Source of the DNA: Bradyrhizobium manausense
GTDB lineage: Bacteria > Pseudomonadota > Alphaproteobacteria > Rhizobiales > Xanthobacteraceae
Assembly: GCF_001440035.1 (NCBI RefSeq)
Contig: NZ_LJYG01000099.1
Coordinates: forward strand, 8,848-72,847
Reading direction: 5' to 3'
DNA: 64,000 bases
Each line of letters starts with the position of its first letter. Position 1 is the stretch's first letter. Below, piece after piece: positions 9,287 through 18,182 of the stretch. Made by a program: the position numbers and the translations under genes. Below the pieces are notes generated by a model that was given only the letters and a program-made list of their open reading frames with translations, made no database searches and was not told the DNA's origin.

Positions 9287-9721
9287 CTAGAACGGCTTCA
9301 CGATCACCATGATAACGATGATGATCATCAGGGCGGTCGGCACCTCATTGATAATCCGGAAGAATTTCTGGCTGTGCGGGCGCTTGTCGGCGGCGAAGTC
9401 CTTGAGCCAACGGGAAAAAAAGCCGTGGACCGCGGACAGCGCCAGCACCATTGCCAGTTTTACGTGCAGCCAGCCGAAGCTGAACCAATGGCCGGCCCAG
9501 GCGAGATACAGCCCGGCGAGCCAGGTGAGGATCATGGCGGGGTTGATGATCGCCTTGAGCAGGCGGCGTTCCATGACCTTGAAGGTTTCTGACTGCTTCG
9601 AGCCGATCTCGGCTTCGCAGTGATAGACGAACAGCCTGGGCAGATAGAGCATGCCGGCCATCCAGGCGATGACCGCGATCACGTGCACCGCCTTGATCCA
9701 GAGATAGACGTCTTCAAACAT
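9287..9721 (-). CDS. hemJ: protoporphyrinogen IX oxidase HemJ (UPF0093)
   Basis: Small integral membrane protein of 144 residues with four predicted membrane segments. It begins MFEDVYLWIKAVHVIAVIAW, and the conserved His of the family lies in the AVHVIA segment. HemJ oxidises protoporphyrinogen IX to protoporphyrin IX in heme synthesis in organisms without HemG or HemY. The neighbours agree with the family's common place beside rho and the replication origin in alphaproteobacteria. Another family name in databases is CopD-like or UPF0093. hemE, which often flanks the origin in related bacteria, is not in this gap. Confidence 0.9.
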   Translation of the reverse strand: MFEDVYLWIKAVHVIAVIAWMAGMLYLPRLFVYHCEAEIGSKQSETFKVMERRLLKAIINPAMILTWLAGLYLAWAGHWFSFGWLHVKLAMVLALSAVHGFFSRWLKDFAADKRPHSQKFFRIINEVPTALMIIIVIMVIVKPF

Positions 9722-9828
9722 GTCAGGCGTCCGACTTTTCGCCCAGCCGTCAGTCGGGCTGGGGATAGTAAGAACTCGTTAAGGTCTCACCTCCACACAT
9801 ATCCGTCCCTAGGGCCTTCCTCAAATCT

Positions 9829-9879
9829 AGAATCTTAGATTCTTAAAGGTTTGAGTCTGAGTGACCGTGGATTGGACTC
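9829..9879. promoter_or_regulatory. GANTC cluster with central palindrome in candidate oriC
   Basis: The palindrome AGAATCT-T-AGATTCT (9829-9843) contains two overlapping-arm GANTC sites (GAATC 9830-9834, GATTC 9838-9842). GAGTC (9853-9857) and GACTC (9875-9879) follow. GANTC is the target of the cell-cycle methylase CcrM in alphaproteobacteria. The density here suggests methylation-sensitive control of the origin, by analogy with Caulobacter. Confidence 0.55.
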
Positions 9880-10000
9880 ACACAATGCCGTCCGCGCGGT
9901 CGCGAGCGCTTGTTCACATCCATCAACACGTCCCGGGCCGGTTCCCGTCCGGCCAGATAAATGGTCCGGATACAAAGGCTTGCGCATCTCTGTCCGCAGC

Positions 10001-10021
10001 TTATCAACGGGGTTATCCGCG
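10001..10021 (+). promoter_or_regulatory. two DnaA-box-like nonamers
   Basis: TTATCAACG (10001-10009) and TTATCCGCG (10013-10021) each match TTATCCACA at seven of nine positions, share orientation and are spaced 12 bases start to start. They would be moderate or weak DnaA sites. Confidence 0.5.
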
Positions 10022-10136
10022 CAATCCCGCTTCGCTCTCGACAGGCCGTCGGATTTGTTCTGACAGGCAGCGGTGTGAAGAAAATTGGCAGATGTCCCGC
10101 CCCTGGTGTCGCGCAACCCTTTCCGAGGGGTTAAGC

Positions 10137-10152
10137 TCCACAGAAATCCACA
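10137..10152 (+). promoter_or_regulatory. paired TCCACA motifs (weak DnaA sites)
   Basis: TCCACA occurs at 10137-10142 and 10147-10152, ten bases apart. The second lies in AAATCCACA, seven of nine matches to the DnaA box. The pair lies 30 bases before ppsR. Confidence 0.4.
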
Positions 10153-10182
10153 AACCACACAGCCCCCATACAAAGAGTTTTT

Positions 10183-11028
10183 GTGCCGACCTCGAGCAAT
10201 TATTTCCATCTGCACCTCGTCTCCGACTCCACCGGTGAGACCCTGATTACGGTCGCGCGCGCCGTCGCAGCGCAGTACGCGAATGTCACGCCGGTCGAGC
10301 ATGTCTATCCGCTGGTGCGCAGCCAGAAGCAGCTCGACCGCGTGCTCGACGAGATCGAGGAAGCGCCCGGGATCGTGCTGTTCACGCTGCTGGAGAAGGA
10401 TCTGGTCTCCAGGCTCGAGGACAAGTGCAAGGCGATCAATGTTCCGAGCCTGTCGATCATCGGCCCGGTCATGCAATTGTTCGAAGCCTATCTGGGTGCC
10501 GCGACCACGGGCCGCGTCGGTGCGCAGCACGTGCTCAACGCCGAATATTTCAAGCGCATCGATGCGCTGAACTACACGATGATCCATGACGACGGGCAGC
10601 ATGTTGAAGGTCTGGAGGAAGCCGACGTCGTGCTGGTCGGCGTGTCCCGCACCTCGAAGACGCCGACCTCGATCTATCTCGCCAATCGCGGCATCCGCAC
10701 CGCCAACGTGCCGCTGGTTCCGGGCATCCCCGTGCCGGCGCAGCTGGAGACATTGACCCGGCCGCTGGTGGTGAGCCTGCACGCAACGCCGGAACGCCTG
10801 ATCCAGATCCGCCAGAACCGCCTGCTCTCGATGGGCGCCGAATCCGGATCGGGCAGCGACTCCTATACGGACAGGCAATCGGTGACCGAAGAGGTCGCGT
10901 TTGCGCGCAAGCTGAGCGCCAAGCACGACTGGCCGCTGCTTGACGTCACCCGGCGCTCGATCGAGGAAACCGCAGCGGCGATCATGAAGCTCTACAGCGA
11001 TCGCCAACGCAACCGGCCCCCGGAATAG
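10183..11028 (+). CDS. ppsR: pyruvate, phosphate dikinase regulatory protein (DUF299)
   Basis: Bifunctional ADP-dependent serine/threonine kinase and phosphorylase that switches pyruvate, phosphate dikinase or PEP synthase off and on. The 281-residue protein begins at a GTG (10183) as [20 protein letters not shown]. The conserved [10 protein letters not shown] start and the P-loop-like [15 protein letters not shown] near residue 150 identify the family. The ribosome-binding site is weak. It is the first gene to the right of the candidate origin, and maf follows eight bases later. Whether the target is PpdK or PpsA cannot be told from this window. Confidence 0.92.
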   Translation: MPTSSNYFHLHLVSDSTGETLITVARAVAAQYANVTPVEHVYPLVRSQKQLDRVLDEIEEAPGIVLFTLLEKDLVSRLEDKCKAINVPSLSIIGPVMQLFEAYLGAATTGRVGAQHVLNAEYFKRIDALNYTMIHDDGQHVEGLEEADVVLVGVSRTSKTPTSIYLANRGIRTANVPLVPGIPVPAQLETLTRPLVVSLHATPERLIQIRQNRLLSMGAESGSGSDSYTDRQSVTEEVAFARKLSAKHDWPLLDVTRRSIEETAAAIMKLYSDRQRNRPPE

Positions 11029-11036
11029 CTTTCGAC

Positions 11037-11645
11037 ATGGGTCTATGGCGCGGCAAAACTCCGTTGATCCTGGCCTCGCAGAGCAGCGCACGCAAAATGC
11101 TGCTGGCGAATGCCGGACTCGAATTCAAGGCCATTACGGCTGACATCGACGAACGCGGCATTCAGGTTGCGTCCAAGCTCTCGAATCCGCGTGAGATCGG
11201 TCTGCTGCTGGCACGCGAGAAGGCGAAAGCAGTCTCGACCAATCATCCGGGGAGCTATGTGATCGGTGCTGACCAGACGCTGGCGCTCGGCGACCGCCTT
11301 TTTTACAAGCCTGCCGGGCGCACACAGGCGCTGGCACATCTGCGAGATCTCGCGGGCCGCACGCACGAGCTGAATTCAGCCGTGGCGGTGGCACATGACG
11401 GCAAGATCCTCTTTGAGGACGTCTCGATAGCTCGCATGACCATGCGGCAGATGACCGAGGCCGAGCTTTCAGCCTATCTCGACGCGGCTGGCGAGGCGGT
11501 CACCACCAGCGTCGGCGCCTATCAGCTCGAAGGGCTGGGCATCCATCTGTTCGAACGTCTCGAGGGCGACCATTTCACCATTCTCGGCCTGCCGCTGTTG
11601 CCGTTGCTTGCGTTCCTGCGGAGCCAGCGGCTGGTTGCGGTCTAA
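11037..11645 (+). CDS. maf: Maf family nucleoside triphosphate pyrophosphatase
   Basis: Hydrolyses non-canonical or bulk nucleoside triphosphates (dTTP, UTP or modified pyrimidines, depending on subfamily) to the monophosphate. The 202-residue product carries the family start [20 protein letters not shown], with the ASxSxxR signature, and the central [16 protein letters not shown] segment. It lies between ppsR and coaE, a conserved order right of the origin. The exact substrate group is not decided from the sequence. Confidence 0.92.
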   Translation: MGLWRGKTPLILASQSSARKMLLANAGLEFKAITADIDERGIQVASKLSNPREIGLLLAREKAKAVSTNHPGSYVIGADQTLALGDRLFYKPAGRTQALAHLRDLAGRTHELNSAVAVAHDGKILFEDVSIARMTMRQMTEAELSAYLDAAGEAVTTSVGAYQLEGLGIHLFERLEGDHFTILGLPLLPLLAFLRSQRLVAV

Positions 11646-11668
11646 CTGACAGGGATGGCTGCGCGCTG

Positions 11669-12268
11669 ATGCGGATCCTGGGACTAACCGGCTCGATCGG
11701 GATGGGTAAATCCACCACCGCAAAGTTGTTCGCGGAGGCGGGCGTGCCCGTCTACGACGCCGATGCCGCTGTCCATCAGCTCTATGAAGGCGAGGCCGCG
11801 CCGGCGATCGAGGCCGCCTTCCCCGGCACCACCGCGGGCGGCAAGGTCGACAGGACCAAACTGTCCGCACGGGTGGTGCACGATCCCGCCGCGATCAAGC
11901 AGCTCGAGCAGATCGTCCATCCGATGCTCGGCGCTTCCAGGCAAAAATTTTTTGCCGATGCGGAGGACGCCAAGGCGCCGGTCGTGGTCCTCGATATCCC
12001 GCTGTTGTTCGAGACCGGCGGCGAGAAGCGGGTCGACGCCGTCGTCGTGGTCTCGACCTCGCCGGAGCTCCAGCGCGAGCGCGTGCTGGCGCGGGGAACC
12101 ATGGACGAGGCCAAGCTCAACGCCATCATCGCCAAGCAGATGCCCGACGCCGAAAAGCGCAAGCGGGCAGATTTCGTCGTGGATACCTCGCACGGACTTG
12201 AGCCGGTGCGCGCGCAAATCACGCACATCCTGGCCGAGGTCGTTAAGATGCCGCAGCGGCGGACCTGA
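11669..12268 (+). CDS. coaE: dephospho-CoA kinase CoaE
   Basis: Last step of coenzyme A synthesis: phosphorylates dephospho-CoA on the ribose 3'-OH. It has 199 residues. The Walker [15 protein letters not shown] starts at residue 8. The [10 protein letters not shown] motif and the [12 protein letters not shown] segment (substrate and lid region) are visible. It is co-directional with maf and dnaQ and probably in one transcript. The final residues are basic. Function is confidently inferred. Confidence 0.95.
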   Translation: MRILGLTGSIGMGKSTTAKLFAEAGVPVYDADAAVHQLYEGEAAPAIEAAFPGTTAGGKVDRTKLSARVVHDPAAIKQLEQIVHPMLGASRQKFFADAEDAKAPVVVLDIPLLFETGGEKRVDAVVVVSTSPELQRERVLARGTMDEAKLNAIIAKQMPDAEKRKRADFVVDTSHGLEPVRAQITHILAEVVKMPQRRT

Positions 12269-12309
12269 TTCGCCGAGTTCTACGGCTTCCTGCACGGCAT
12301 CTCAAAATC

Positions 12310-13026
12310 ATGCGTGAAATCGTTCTCGATACCGAAACCACCGGCCTCGATCCGCTGCGCGGCGATCGCCTGGTCGAAATCGGCTGCGTCGAGATCTTCA
12401 ACCGCATGCCGACGGGGCAGACCTATCACGTCTATATCAACCCCGAGCGGGACATGCCGGCGGAAGCCTTTGCGGTGCATGGACTGTCGTCCGAGTTTCT
12501 CTCGACCAAGCCGCTATTCCATGAGGTGGCCGACGAATTCCTGGCATTCATCGGCGATGCGCCGCTGGTGATCCACAACGCTTCGTTCGACATCAGCTTC
12601 ATCAATGCCGAGCTCGACCGGATCAAGCGCGCGCCGATTCCGCGCGAGCGGCTGGTCGATACGCTGCTGCTGGCGCGGCGCAAGCATCCCGGCGTGTCGA
12701 ACCGGCTCGACGATCTCTGTTCGCGCTATTCGATCGACAATTCACACCGCACCAAGCACGGCGCGTTGCTCGACTCCGAGCTTCTGGCTGAGGTTTACGT
12801 CGATCTGGTCGGAGCGCGGCAGTCGCAGCTGCTGCTCGCGTCGGAGACCGAGGAAATTCGCGTCAATACCGCCGGCGATGCGCCGCGGCGGCAGCGGCCG
12901 GTAGCCCTTGCGCCGCGGGTGTCAGACGCCGAGCGCGAGGCCCACCGGGCCTTCATCGCAACAATGGGCGAAAAGGCGATCTGGAACGAATATCTCGCCG
13001 CTCCAGTCGCCTCTCCCGCTGGCTAG
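12310..13026 (+). CDS. dnaQ: DNA polymerase III epsilon subunit (proofreading 3'-5' exonuclease)
   Basis: DEDDh exonuclease that proofreads for the replicative polymerase. The 238-residue protein shows ExoI (IVLDTETTGLDP, metal-binding Asp and Glu), ExoII (HNASFDISFIN) and ExoIII (KHGALLDSELLAEVY, with the catalytic His and final Asp). The C-terminal tail of about 60 residues should bind the alpha subunit. It sits 41 bases after coaE, a common alphaproteobacterial order, and faces secB on the other strand. Confidence 0.96.
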   Translation: MREIVLDTETTGLDPLRGDRLVEIGCVEIFNRMPTGQTYHVYINPERDMPAEAFAVHGLSSEFLSTKPLFHEVADEFLAFIGDAPLVIHNASFDISFINAELDRIKRAPIPRERLVDTLLLARRKHPGVSNRLDDLCSRYSIDNSHRTKHGALLDSELLAEVYVDLVGARQSQLLLASETEEIRVNTAGDAPRRQRPVALAPRVSDAEREAHRAFIATMGEKAIWNEYLAAPVASPAG

Positions 13027-13035
13027 ATCGACAGC

Positions 13036-13521
13036 TCAGGCTTGACCGGCCGGCTGCTGAGCGGCCATTTGCCGCTCCATGTTCTGGCGATAGAGACCGA
13101 CGAAGTCGACCGGGTCCAGCATCAGCGGCGGGAACCCGCCGTCGCGCACGGCGGTGGCAATGATCTCGCGGGCGAATGGGAACAGCAGGCGCGGGCATTC
13201 GATCATCACCAGCGGGTGCAAATTCTCTTTCGGCACGTTGGCGATGCGGAACACGCCCGCATAGGCCAGCTCGAACGAGAACATCACCTTGCCAGCGGTC
13301 TCGGCCTTGCCTTCGACCGACAGCGTCACCTCGAATTCGGTTTCGCTGAGGTTGTTGGCGCTGACATTGATCTGGATATTGATCTGGGGCGGCTGGCTCT
13401 GCTGCTGGAGCGAGCTCGGCGCGTTCGGATTCTCGAAGGACAGGTCCTTGGTATATTGCGCCAGCACATTGAGCTGGGGAGCCTGGGCCGCCTCGGGAGG
13501 GGTGCCGTTACCGTTGGTCAT
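13036..13521 (-). CDS. secB: protein-export chaperone SecB
   Basis: Tetrameric cytoplasmic chaperone that keeps preproteins unfolded and delivers them to SecA. The 161-residue product begins [20 protein letters not shown], followed by the typical [14 protein letters not shown] and the acidic, hydrophobic beta core. The ATG at 13521 has GGAGAG seven or so bases upstream; a TTG three bases earlier is not needed. It converges on dnaQ with a gap of about nine bases. Confidence 0.96.
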   Translation of the reverse strand: MTNGNGTPPEAAQAPQLNVLAQYTKDLSFENPNAPSSLQQQSQPPQINIQINVSANNLSETEFEVTLSVEGKAETAGKVMFSFELAYAGVFRIANVPKENLHPLVMIECPRLLFPFAREIIATAVRDGGFPPLMLDPVDFVGLYRQNMERQMAAQQPAGQA

Positions 13522-13947
13522 CAAAATCTCTCCTTACCCGATTGGGGCTGAATTTCGCGGCGGTTGGCTAACATAGGGCCGCCTCATTCCACAAGGACGA
13601 ACGGCACCCGGCGAGTCGATCCGGGCTCCGCCCACAACAGTGACGCTTGACCCGGCCTGGACACCAAATCGCGCGTTAAACGCTTGAAGATGCGCGATTT
13701 CCGCCCCACGATCGGGTTTCCCCTCAAGGATAAAACGCGCTACACTTGCCGCTGTGCCAAAAGGCGCCATTGGCCGGGCCAGATTTCGTGCCTACATGCC
13801 GCGGACGAGGCGCGCGGGCCAAAAAGGGTGATGTCATCTTGCCGTTCCGGTATGGAACGGTCTACTGGCCGGATTGATTTTCCCGGCAGCGACCCCAAAG
13901 AAGCCTTGGCCCAAAAGACTTGGGTAAAGACCAGAAAGCGATACGAC

Positions 13948-14652
13948 GTGGACATCTACACCATCATCTTCCTTGCGCTGGCGGTCTTTATTTTTCTGCG
14001 GCTGCGTAGCGTGCTGGGGCAGCGGACGGGCAACGAGCGCCCGCCGTTCGACCGCACCGCCCGCAATGCGCTGGGTGGTGCCCCGGACAAGAACGTCGTG
14101 ACCATGCCGGGCAAGGTGATCGATCAGCCGCCGCTGGCGCCGACGGCCGAGCCGGCGCCGCCGTCGGACCGCTGGAAGGGCCTGACCGAGCCGGGCACCG
14201 CACTGGCCCAGGGTCTCGACGCCATCGTCGAGCGGGATTCCACCTTCGACCCGCGCCACTTCCTGTCCGGCGCCCGCGGCGCCTATGAGATGATCGTGCT
14301 GGCCTTTGCCAATGGCGATCGCCGCTCGCTGCGCGACCTGCTCTCGTCGGAGGTCTATGAAAGCTTCGACGCTGCGATCAAGGACCGCGAGAAGAACGAG
14401 CAGAAAACCGAGACGCGTTTCGTCTCGATCGACAAGGCCGAGTTGGTCGGCGCCGAGCTGCGCGACCGTACGGCGCAGCTGACCGTGCGTTTCGTCTCGC
14501 AGATGATCTCGGTCACCCGTGACAAGGCCGGCAACATCGTCGATGGCAATCCCGACAAGGTCGCCGACATCACTGACATCTGGACTTTCGCCCGCGACAC
14601 CACCTCTCGCGATCCGAACTGGAAGTTGGTTGGCACCGGAAGCGCGAATTAA
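13948..14652 (+). CDS. Tim44/TimA domain protein, membrane-anchored
   Basis: A Tim44-like protein of 234 residues with one N-terminal membrane anchor (DIYTIIFLALAVFIFLRLRS), a basic and proline-rich linker, and a Tim44 domain from about residue 90. I chose the GTG at 13948 because the anchor starts there as in relatives; the frame is open far upstream (13684) but that part looks non-coding. Bacterial Tim44-domain proteins such as Caulobacter TimA are inner-membrane proteins of uncertain role, possibly in envelope protein assembly. It overlaps mltA by 23 bases, which implies coupled expression. Confidence 0.85.
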   Translation: MDIYTIIFLALAVFIFLRLRSVLGQRTGNERPPFDRTARNALGGAPDKNVVTMPGKVIDQPPLAPTAEPAPPSDRWKGLTEPGTALAQGLDAIVERDSTFDPRHFLSGARGAYEMIVLAFANGDRRSLRDLLSSEVYESFDAAIKDREKNEQKTETRFVSIDKAELVGAELRDRTAQLTVRFVSQMISVTRDKAGNIVDGNPDKVADITDIWTFARDTTSRDPNWKLVGTGSAN

Positions 14653-16174
14653 GCTCTTTCTGAAGAACAGCGCGACGGCGCTTTGCGCAGCTCTCGTCGT
14701 GCTGGCTTCGTTTTCGCTTGGCGCCGAGGCCGCGCGGCGCCACTACCGCAGTCATCATTATCGTGATCATCGCGCCCCTGAAATGGCCGCGATCCCGCCG
14801 CGTGCACTGCCCTATCCGCAGCTCCCTCTTCCGTTCGAAATTCCCGGCGCGCAATACCTGCCGCTGGCCTGGGCCGACGTGAAGGGCTGGAGCGATGACG
14901 ATCATCTCGCCGCCTACAAGACCTTTCGCGCCAGCTGCCGCTCGATCAACGCACAGACCGGCGCTCCTGAACCGAAAGCACTTGAAGTGAAGGCTCTCGG
15001 CGGCTCGTTGAGCGAGCCCTGCCGCGCCGCCAGGTCGCGCGAGCCGAGCGACGATGCCAGCGCAAAGGCTTTCTTCGAGGAAAATTTTTCGCCGCTGCGA
15101 ATCTCGCGCCTCGGCGAGCCCGATGGCTTCGTCACCGGCTATTACGAGCCGGTGCTGGAAGGATCGCGCACGCAGAGCGAAATCTACAACGTGCCGGTCT
15201 ATCGCCGACCCTCCAACCTGTTCGTGCGCGGCTTCAATCAGGCCTCGGTCAACCTGCCCAACAAGGGACCTGTGTATCGCAAGATCGGCCGCCGCAAGCT
15301 CGTGCCCTATTACGACCGCGGCGAGATCGAGGACGGCAAGATCGCCGGCCGCGGGCTGGAGATCGCCTGGCTGAAGGACCCGACGGATCTCTTGTTCGCC
15401 CAGATCCAGGGCTCGGCGCGGATCAAGTTCGAGGACGGCTCGACCATCCGGCTCAATTACGATTCCTATAACGGCTATCCCTACACGGCGGTTGGGCGCA
15501 TCCTGATCGAGCGCGGCATCATTCCGAAGGAAGAGATGTCGATGCAGAAGATCAGGGAGTGGATGGCGCAAAACCCTGATGGCGCCAAGGAGCTGCGGCG
15601 GCAGAACCGCTCCTACATCTTCTTCCACGAGGTCAATCTGTCCGACAAGGACGAGGCGGTCGGGGCGCAAGGCATTCCGCTGACCGCCGGCCGCTCGATC
15701 GCCGTCGACAAGTCGCTGCATGTCTATGGCACGCCGTTCTTCATCGAAGGCGAGCTGCCGATCGAATCCGACCGCGCCAGGACGCCGTTCCATCGTTTGA
15801 TGATCGCGCAGGATACCGGCTCCGCCATTATCGGGCCTGCCCGCGCGGATCTCTATTTTGGTGCGGGGCTTGAAGCCGGCCGTGTCTCGGGACGGCTGCG
15901 CCACCCCATGCATTTCGTCATGCTGGTGCCGAAGAGCCTCGATCCCGCCACGCGCGCGGCCAGGCTGCCGGTGCCGGATCCGCGGCCGTCGGAGAAGATC
16001 GCAAAACTGTTTCCGCAAGCACCTGCGGCGAAGCCGGTTGTATCCGTCGCAACCTCAGGCAAGGACGAGACTGTTGCTGTTGCGAGCCCGGTGCCGCTTC
16101 CGGCGCCGCGTCCTGTGATAGAACCTGTCCGCGAACCGCGCAGGCACATGAAGACCCGTCCCCACCAGCAATGA
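14630..16174 (+). CDS. mltA: membrane-bound lytic murein transglycosylase A (MltA)
   Basis: Cleaves peptidoglycan glycan strands with formation of 1,6-anhydromuramic acid. The best start is a TTG at 14630 with GGAAG upstream, inside the end of the Tim44 gene. It gives a signal peptide (KLFLKNSATALCAALVVLAS, cleavage near AEA). The MltA barrel domain follows with VTGYYEPVLEGSR, and the 3D domain carries the catalytic Asp in RLMIAQDTGSAIIGPARAD. No lipobox Cys is seen, so it is probably not a lipoprotein. The C-terminal 80 residues are Pro/Ala-rich. It overlaps the smr gene by ATGA. Confidence 0.93.
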   Translation: MAPEARIKLFLKNSATALCAALVVLASFSLGAEAARRHYRSHHYRDHRAPEMAAIPPRALPYPQLPLPFEIPGAQYLPLAWADVKGWSDDDHLAAYKTFRASCRSINAQTGAPEPKALEVKALGGSLSEPCRAARSREPSDDASAKAFFEENFSPLRISRLGEPDGFVTGYYEPVLEGSRTQSEIYNVPVYRRPSNLFVRGFNQASVNLPNKGPVYRKIGRRKLVPYYDRGEIEDGKIAGRGLEIAWLKDPTDLLFAQIQGSARIKFEDGSTIRLNYDSYNGYPYTAVGRILIERGIIPKEEMSMQKIREWMAQNPDGAKELRRQNRSYIFFHEVNLSDKDEAVGAQGIPLTAGRSIAVDKSLHVYGTPFFIEGELPIESDRARTPFHRLMIAQDTGSAIIGPARADLYFGAGLEAGRVSGRLRHPMHFVMLVPKSLDPATRAARLPVPDPRPSEKIAKLFPQAPAAKPVVSVATSGKDETVAVASPVPLPAPRPVIEPVREPRRHMKTRPHQQ

Positions 16175-16785
16175 AGCGATCGTCCCGTCCGCCCGTGCTG
16201 GATCCGCGTCCCTCGCCGCGCCGTCGTGGCTTGAGCGAAGAAGATCGCGAGCTGTGGGATCTCGTCGCCAAGCAGGTCAAGCCGCTGCGGAAGCCTCGGG
16301 CGACCAAGCTGCACACCGCGCCGCGCGCTGAGCCGTCGCCGGCAGCACCGGTCGCCAAGCCGGTCACCAAGCCGGTCGCCAAGCAAGCATTGTCGCCGCG
16401 ACCCCTGGCTGCGGCCTCGGCCGCGCGGCCGTCAAAACCGTCGTTGCCGCCGCTGGCCCCGCTCGGCAAGCGCGAACGCACAAAACTCTCGCGCGGCCGC
16501 AGCGAGATCGAGGCGCGGCTTGATCTGCACGGCATGACCCAAACGCGTGCCCACCGCGCGCTGACCGGCTTCCTGCATCGTGCCCATCATGATGGCCTGA
16601 CCTTCGTGCTTGTGATCACCGGCAAGGGCCGCAGCGGCGGCGAAAGCGGGGTGCTGCGTCGGCAAGTGCCGGAATGGCTGAGCCTGCCCGAATTCCGCGC
16701 TTTCGTGGTCGGGTTCGAGGAAGCCGGCATCGGCCACGGCGGTGAGGGCGCGCTGTATGTGCGGATCCGGCGGGCGAGATTCTAG
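16171..16785 (+). CDS. Smr/MutS2 domain protein
   Basis: A 204-residue protein whose C-terminal 85 residues form an Smr domain. RLDLHGMTQTRAHRAL gives the DLHG motif and VLVITGKGRSGGESGVLR gives the TGxG motif, followed by the usual GGEGALYVRIRR end. Smr domains nick or cleave DNA or RNA; the role of stand-alone copies is mostly unknown. The first 100 residues are basic, Pro/Ala-rich and probably disordered, with repeated KPVTKPVAK units. Its ATG overlaps the mltA stop (ATGA), so the two are co-translated. Confidence 0.88.
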   Translation: MKRSSRPPVLDPRPSPRRRGLSEEDRELWDLVAKQVKPLRKPRATKLHTAPRAEPSPAAPVAKPVTKPVAKQALSPRPLAAASAARPSKPSLPPLAPLGKRERTKLSRGRSEIEARLDLHGMTQTRAHRALTGFLHRAHHDGLTFVLVITGKGRSGGESGVLRRQVPEWLSLPEFRAFVVGFEEAGIGHGGEGALYVRIRRARF

Positions 16786-16815
16786 TGGAGTCAAGCCGGG
16801 CCCGGGCCCCTCTTG

Positions 16816-16841
16816 CCTCTCCCGCTTGCAAGCGGGAGAGG
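16816..16841. repeat. perfect 26-base palindrome
   Basis: CCTCTCCCGCTTG is followed directly by its reverse complement CAAGCGGGAGAGG, between the convergent smr gene and the membrane protein gene. It resembles a dispersed Bradyrhizobium repeat and may act as a bidirectional terminator. Confidence 0.65.
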
Positions 16842-16878
16842 GGGCGCACCTTCTCCGAGGTTGCTATTGAGGTCACCT

Positions 16879-18003
16879 TCAGAACGGCCTCACGATCCCG
16901 ACGCGCGGGATCAGGGTGATGATCAGGCCGAAGATGTTTGTCTTCCTGTCCTCGGCCGGAATCAGCGGCGTCTCGTGCCTGGCCGGCAGCATCTTCACGG
17001 CGTGCAGGATCAGGACCATGCACACCGCCCAATTCGACATCCAGCGCGAATAGTCGAACACCATCGCGAACATCACGAGATAGGCGAGGCTGACGCCGAT
17101 CAGGGCCGCGATGACGAAGCGGCGGTGGAGCTCGCTCGCGAGGGCGCGGATCAGGTCGGCGAAATAGCGCCATAGCGGCGTGTGGAGCCAGAACAGCAGG
17201 GCGAACACGGGAATGCCGAGGCTGTTGTGCGGCAGCCGGGCCCAGGTGTCGGAGATTTCCTTCGAGAGCGGCTGATACCAGATGTAGGCGAACTGCAGCA
17301 GATCCTCGCGTGACGGATCGGCCATCCGGCTCTTCAGATAGGCGAGAAAATCAGCCTGCGGGATCGGCATGGTGCCGAGGAATTGCGCTGCGAAGAACAG
17401 CGCGCTGATGCAGAGCAATGCCACGAGGCCGAATGCGACATTGGCTCTGGTGATGCCGTACGAGAGATAATGCCTGATGACGACGATGGTGATGATGGTC
17501 GGCACATACATCAAGAGATGAATGTGGTGGATCAGCACGAGAATGATCGAGAACAGCGCCGCCGTCGCCACGAACAGCAATGAGCCCGCCGGCATCAGCA
17601 GCAGCACCAGCGCTGCGAGGCAGCCATAGATGTCGAAATGGCCGAGCGTGTGCATGAAATTCTTCAGGAAGTACGGCGAGCCCGCGATGAAGACGAACAG
17701 CGGCAGCGTCTTCGCGGTGAAGCCGAACGTCTTCTGAAACAGCCGCACGAACAGCGCCAGCGTCGCCAGCCACGCCGTTCCTGAGATCGCGAACACAAGC
17801 CACACCGGCACCTTCGCGGTGAACAGCGCAACGATCGCCCCGATCAGGGCGCGCTTGATGAAGCCGAAATGATAGTCGACGACAAGATGGATGTAGGGGA
17901 CGTAAGGCGGCAGCTTCACCTTGTGAATGAAGACGCCGATGATCACGGCCGCGTTGATCGCGAGCAACAGCCGCCAGGGGTTTTTCTTGACGTCAGCGAG
18001 CAT
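16879..18003 (-). CDS. polytopic membrane protein of unknown function
   Basis: I do not recognise the family. The product of 374 residues (ATG at 18003, beginning MLADVKKNPWRLLLAINAAV; a TTG start at 18024 is possible) has about ten hydrophobic segments spread over its length. Two odd stretches stand out: HFGFIKRALIGAI near residue 50 and a HTLGHFDIYG segment near 125, both His/Gly/Asp-bearing and plausibly active-site loops. The overall plan of long membrane protein with short loops resembles glycosyltransferase-like or EpsG-like proteins, but this is only a likeness. It stands alone between convergent smr and the repeat before hslU. Confidence 0.6.
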   Translation of the reverse strand: MLADVKKNPWRLLLAINAAVIIGVFIHKVKLPPYVPYIHLVVDYHFGFIKRALIGAIVALFTAKVPVWLVFAISGTAWLATLALFVRLFQKTFGFTAKTLPLFVFIAGSPYFLKNFMHTLGHFDIYGCLAALVLLLMPAGSLLFVATAALFSIILVLIHHIHLLMYVPTIITIVVIRHYLSYGITRANVAFGLVALLCISALFFAAQFLGTMPIPQADFLAYLKSRMADPSREDLLQFAYIWYQPLSKEISDTWARLPHNSLGIPVFALLFWLHTPLWRYFADLIRALASELHRRFVIAALIGVSLAYLVMFAMVFDYSRWMSNWAVCMVLILHAVKMLPARHETPLIPAEDRKTNIFGLIITLIPRVGIVRPF

Positions 18004-18032
18004 GTGGCACTCGTGGCGCGTCAAATTCGAGC

Positions 18033-18154
18033 GTCGTCCCGGCGAAGGCCGGGAGCCATAACCACGACTGTTTGCTTTGAGCCGGCGCTGGGGCTGCTAT
18101 CATTTCCAACAAGGATTGCTGGTGAGTATGGGTCCCGGCCTTCGCCGGGACGAC
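18033..18154. repeat. GTCCCGGCGAAGGCCGGGA-type inverted repeat
   Basis: The left arm GTCGTCCCGGCGAAGGCC and its complement GGCCTTCGCCGGGACGAC lie about 85 bases apart between the membrane protein gene and hslU. Each arm is itself a small hairpin. It is a dispersed-repeat family common in Bradyrhizobium. Confidence 0.7.
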
Positions 18155-18182
18155 ACCGGATGAATAGCGCGGCGGGCCCGAA

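Larger units (their letters stand above)
9722..10182. other. oriC: candidate chromosomal replication origin (oriC)
   Basis: A 461-base gap without a credible gene between hemJ (minus) and ppsR/DUF299 (plus). In several alphaproteobacteria, including Caulobacter, the origin lies beside the DUF299 gene in the hemE region. What is seen: a divergent gene switch at this point; the AT-richest stretch nearby (9821-9850) with a seven-base-arm palindrome; four GANTC sites in 9830-9879; DnaA-box-like sequences at 10001-10021 and 10137-10152; and parS plus parAB within 8 kb. No box is a perfect TTATCCACA. The call is an inference from synteny and motifs. Confidence 0.65.
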
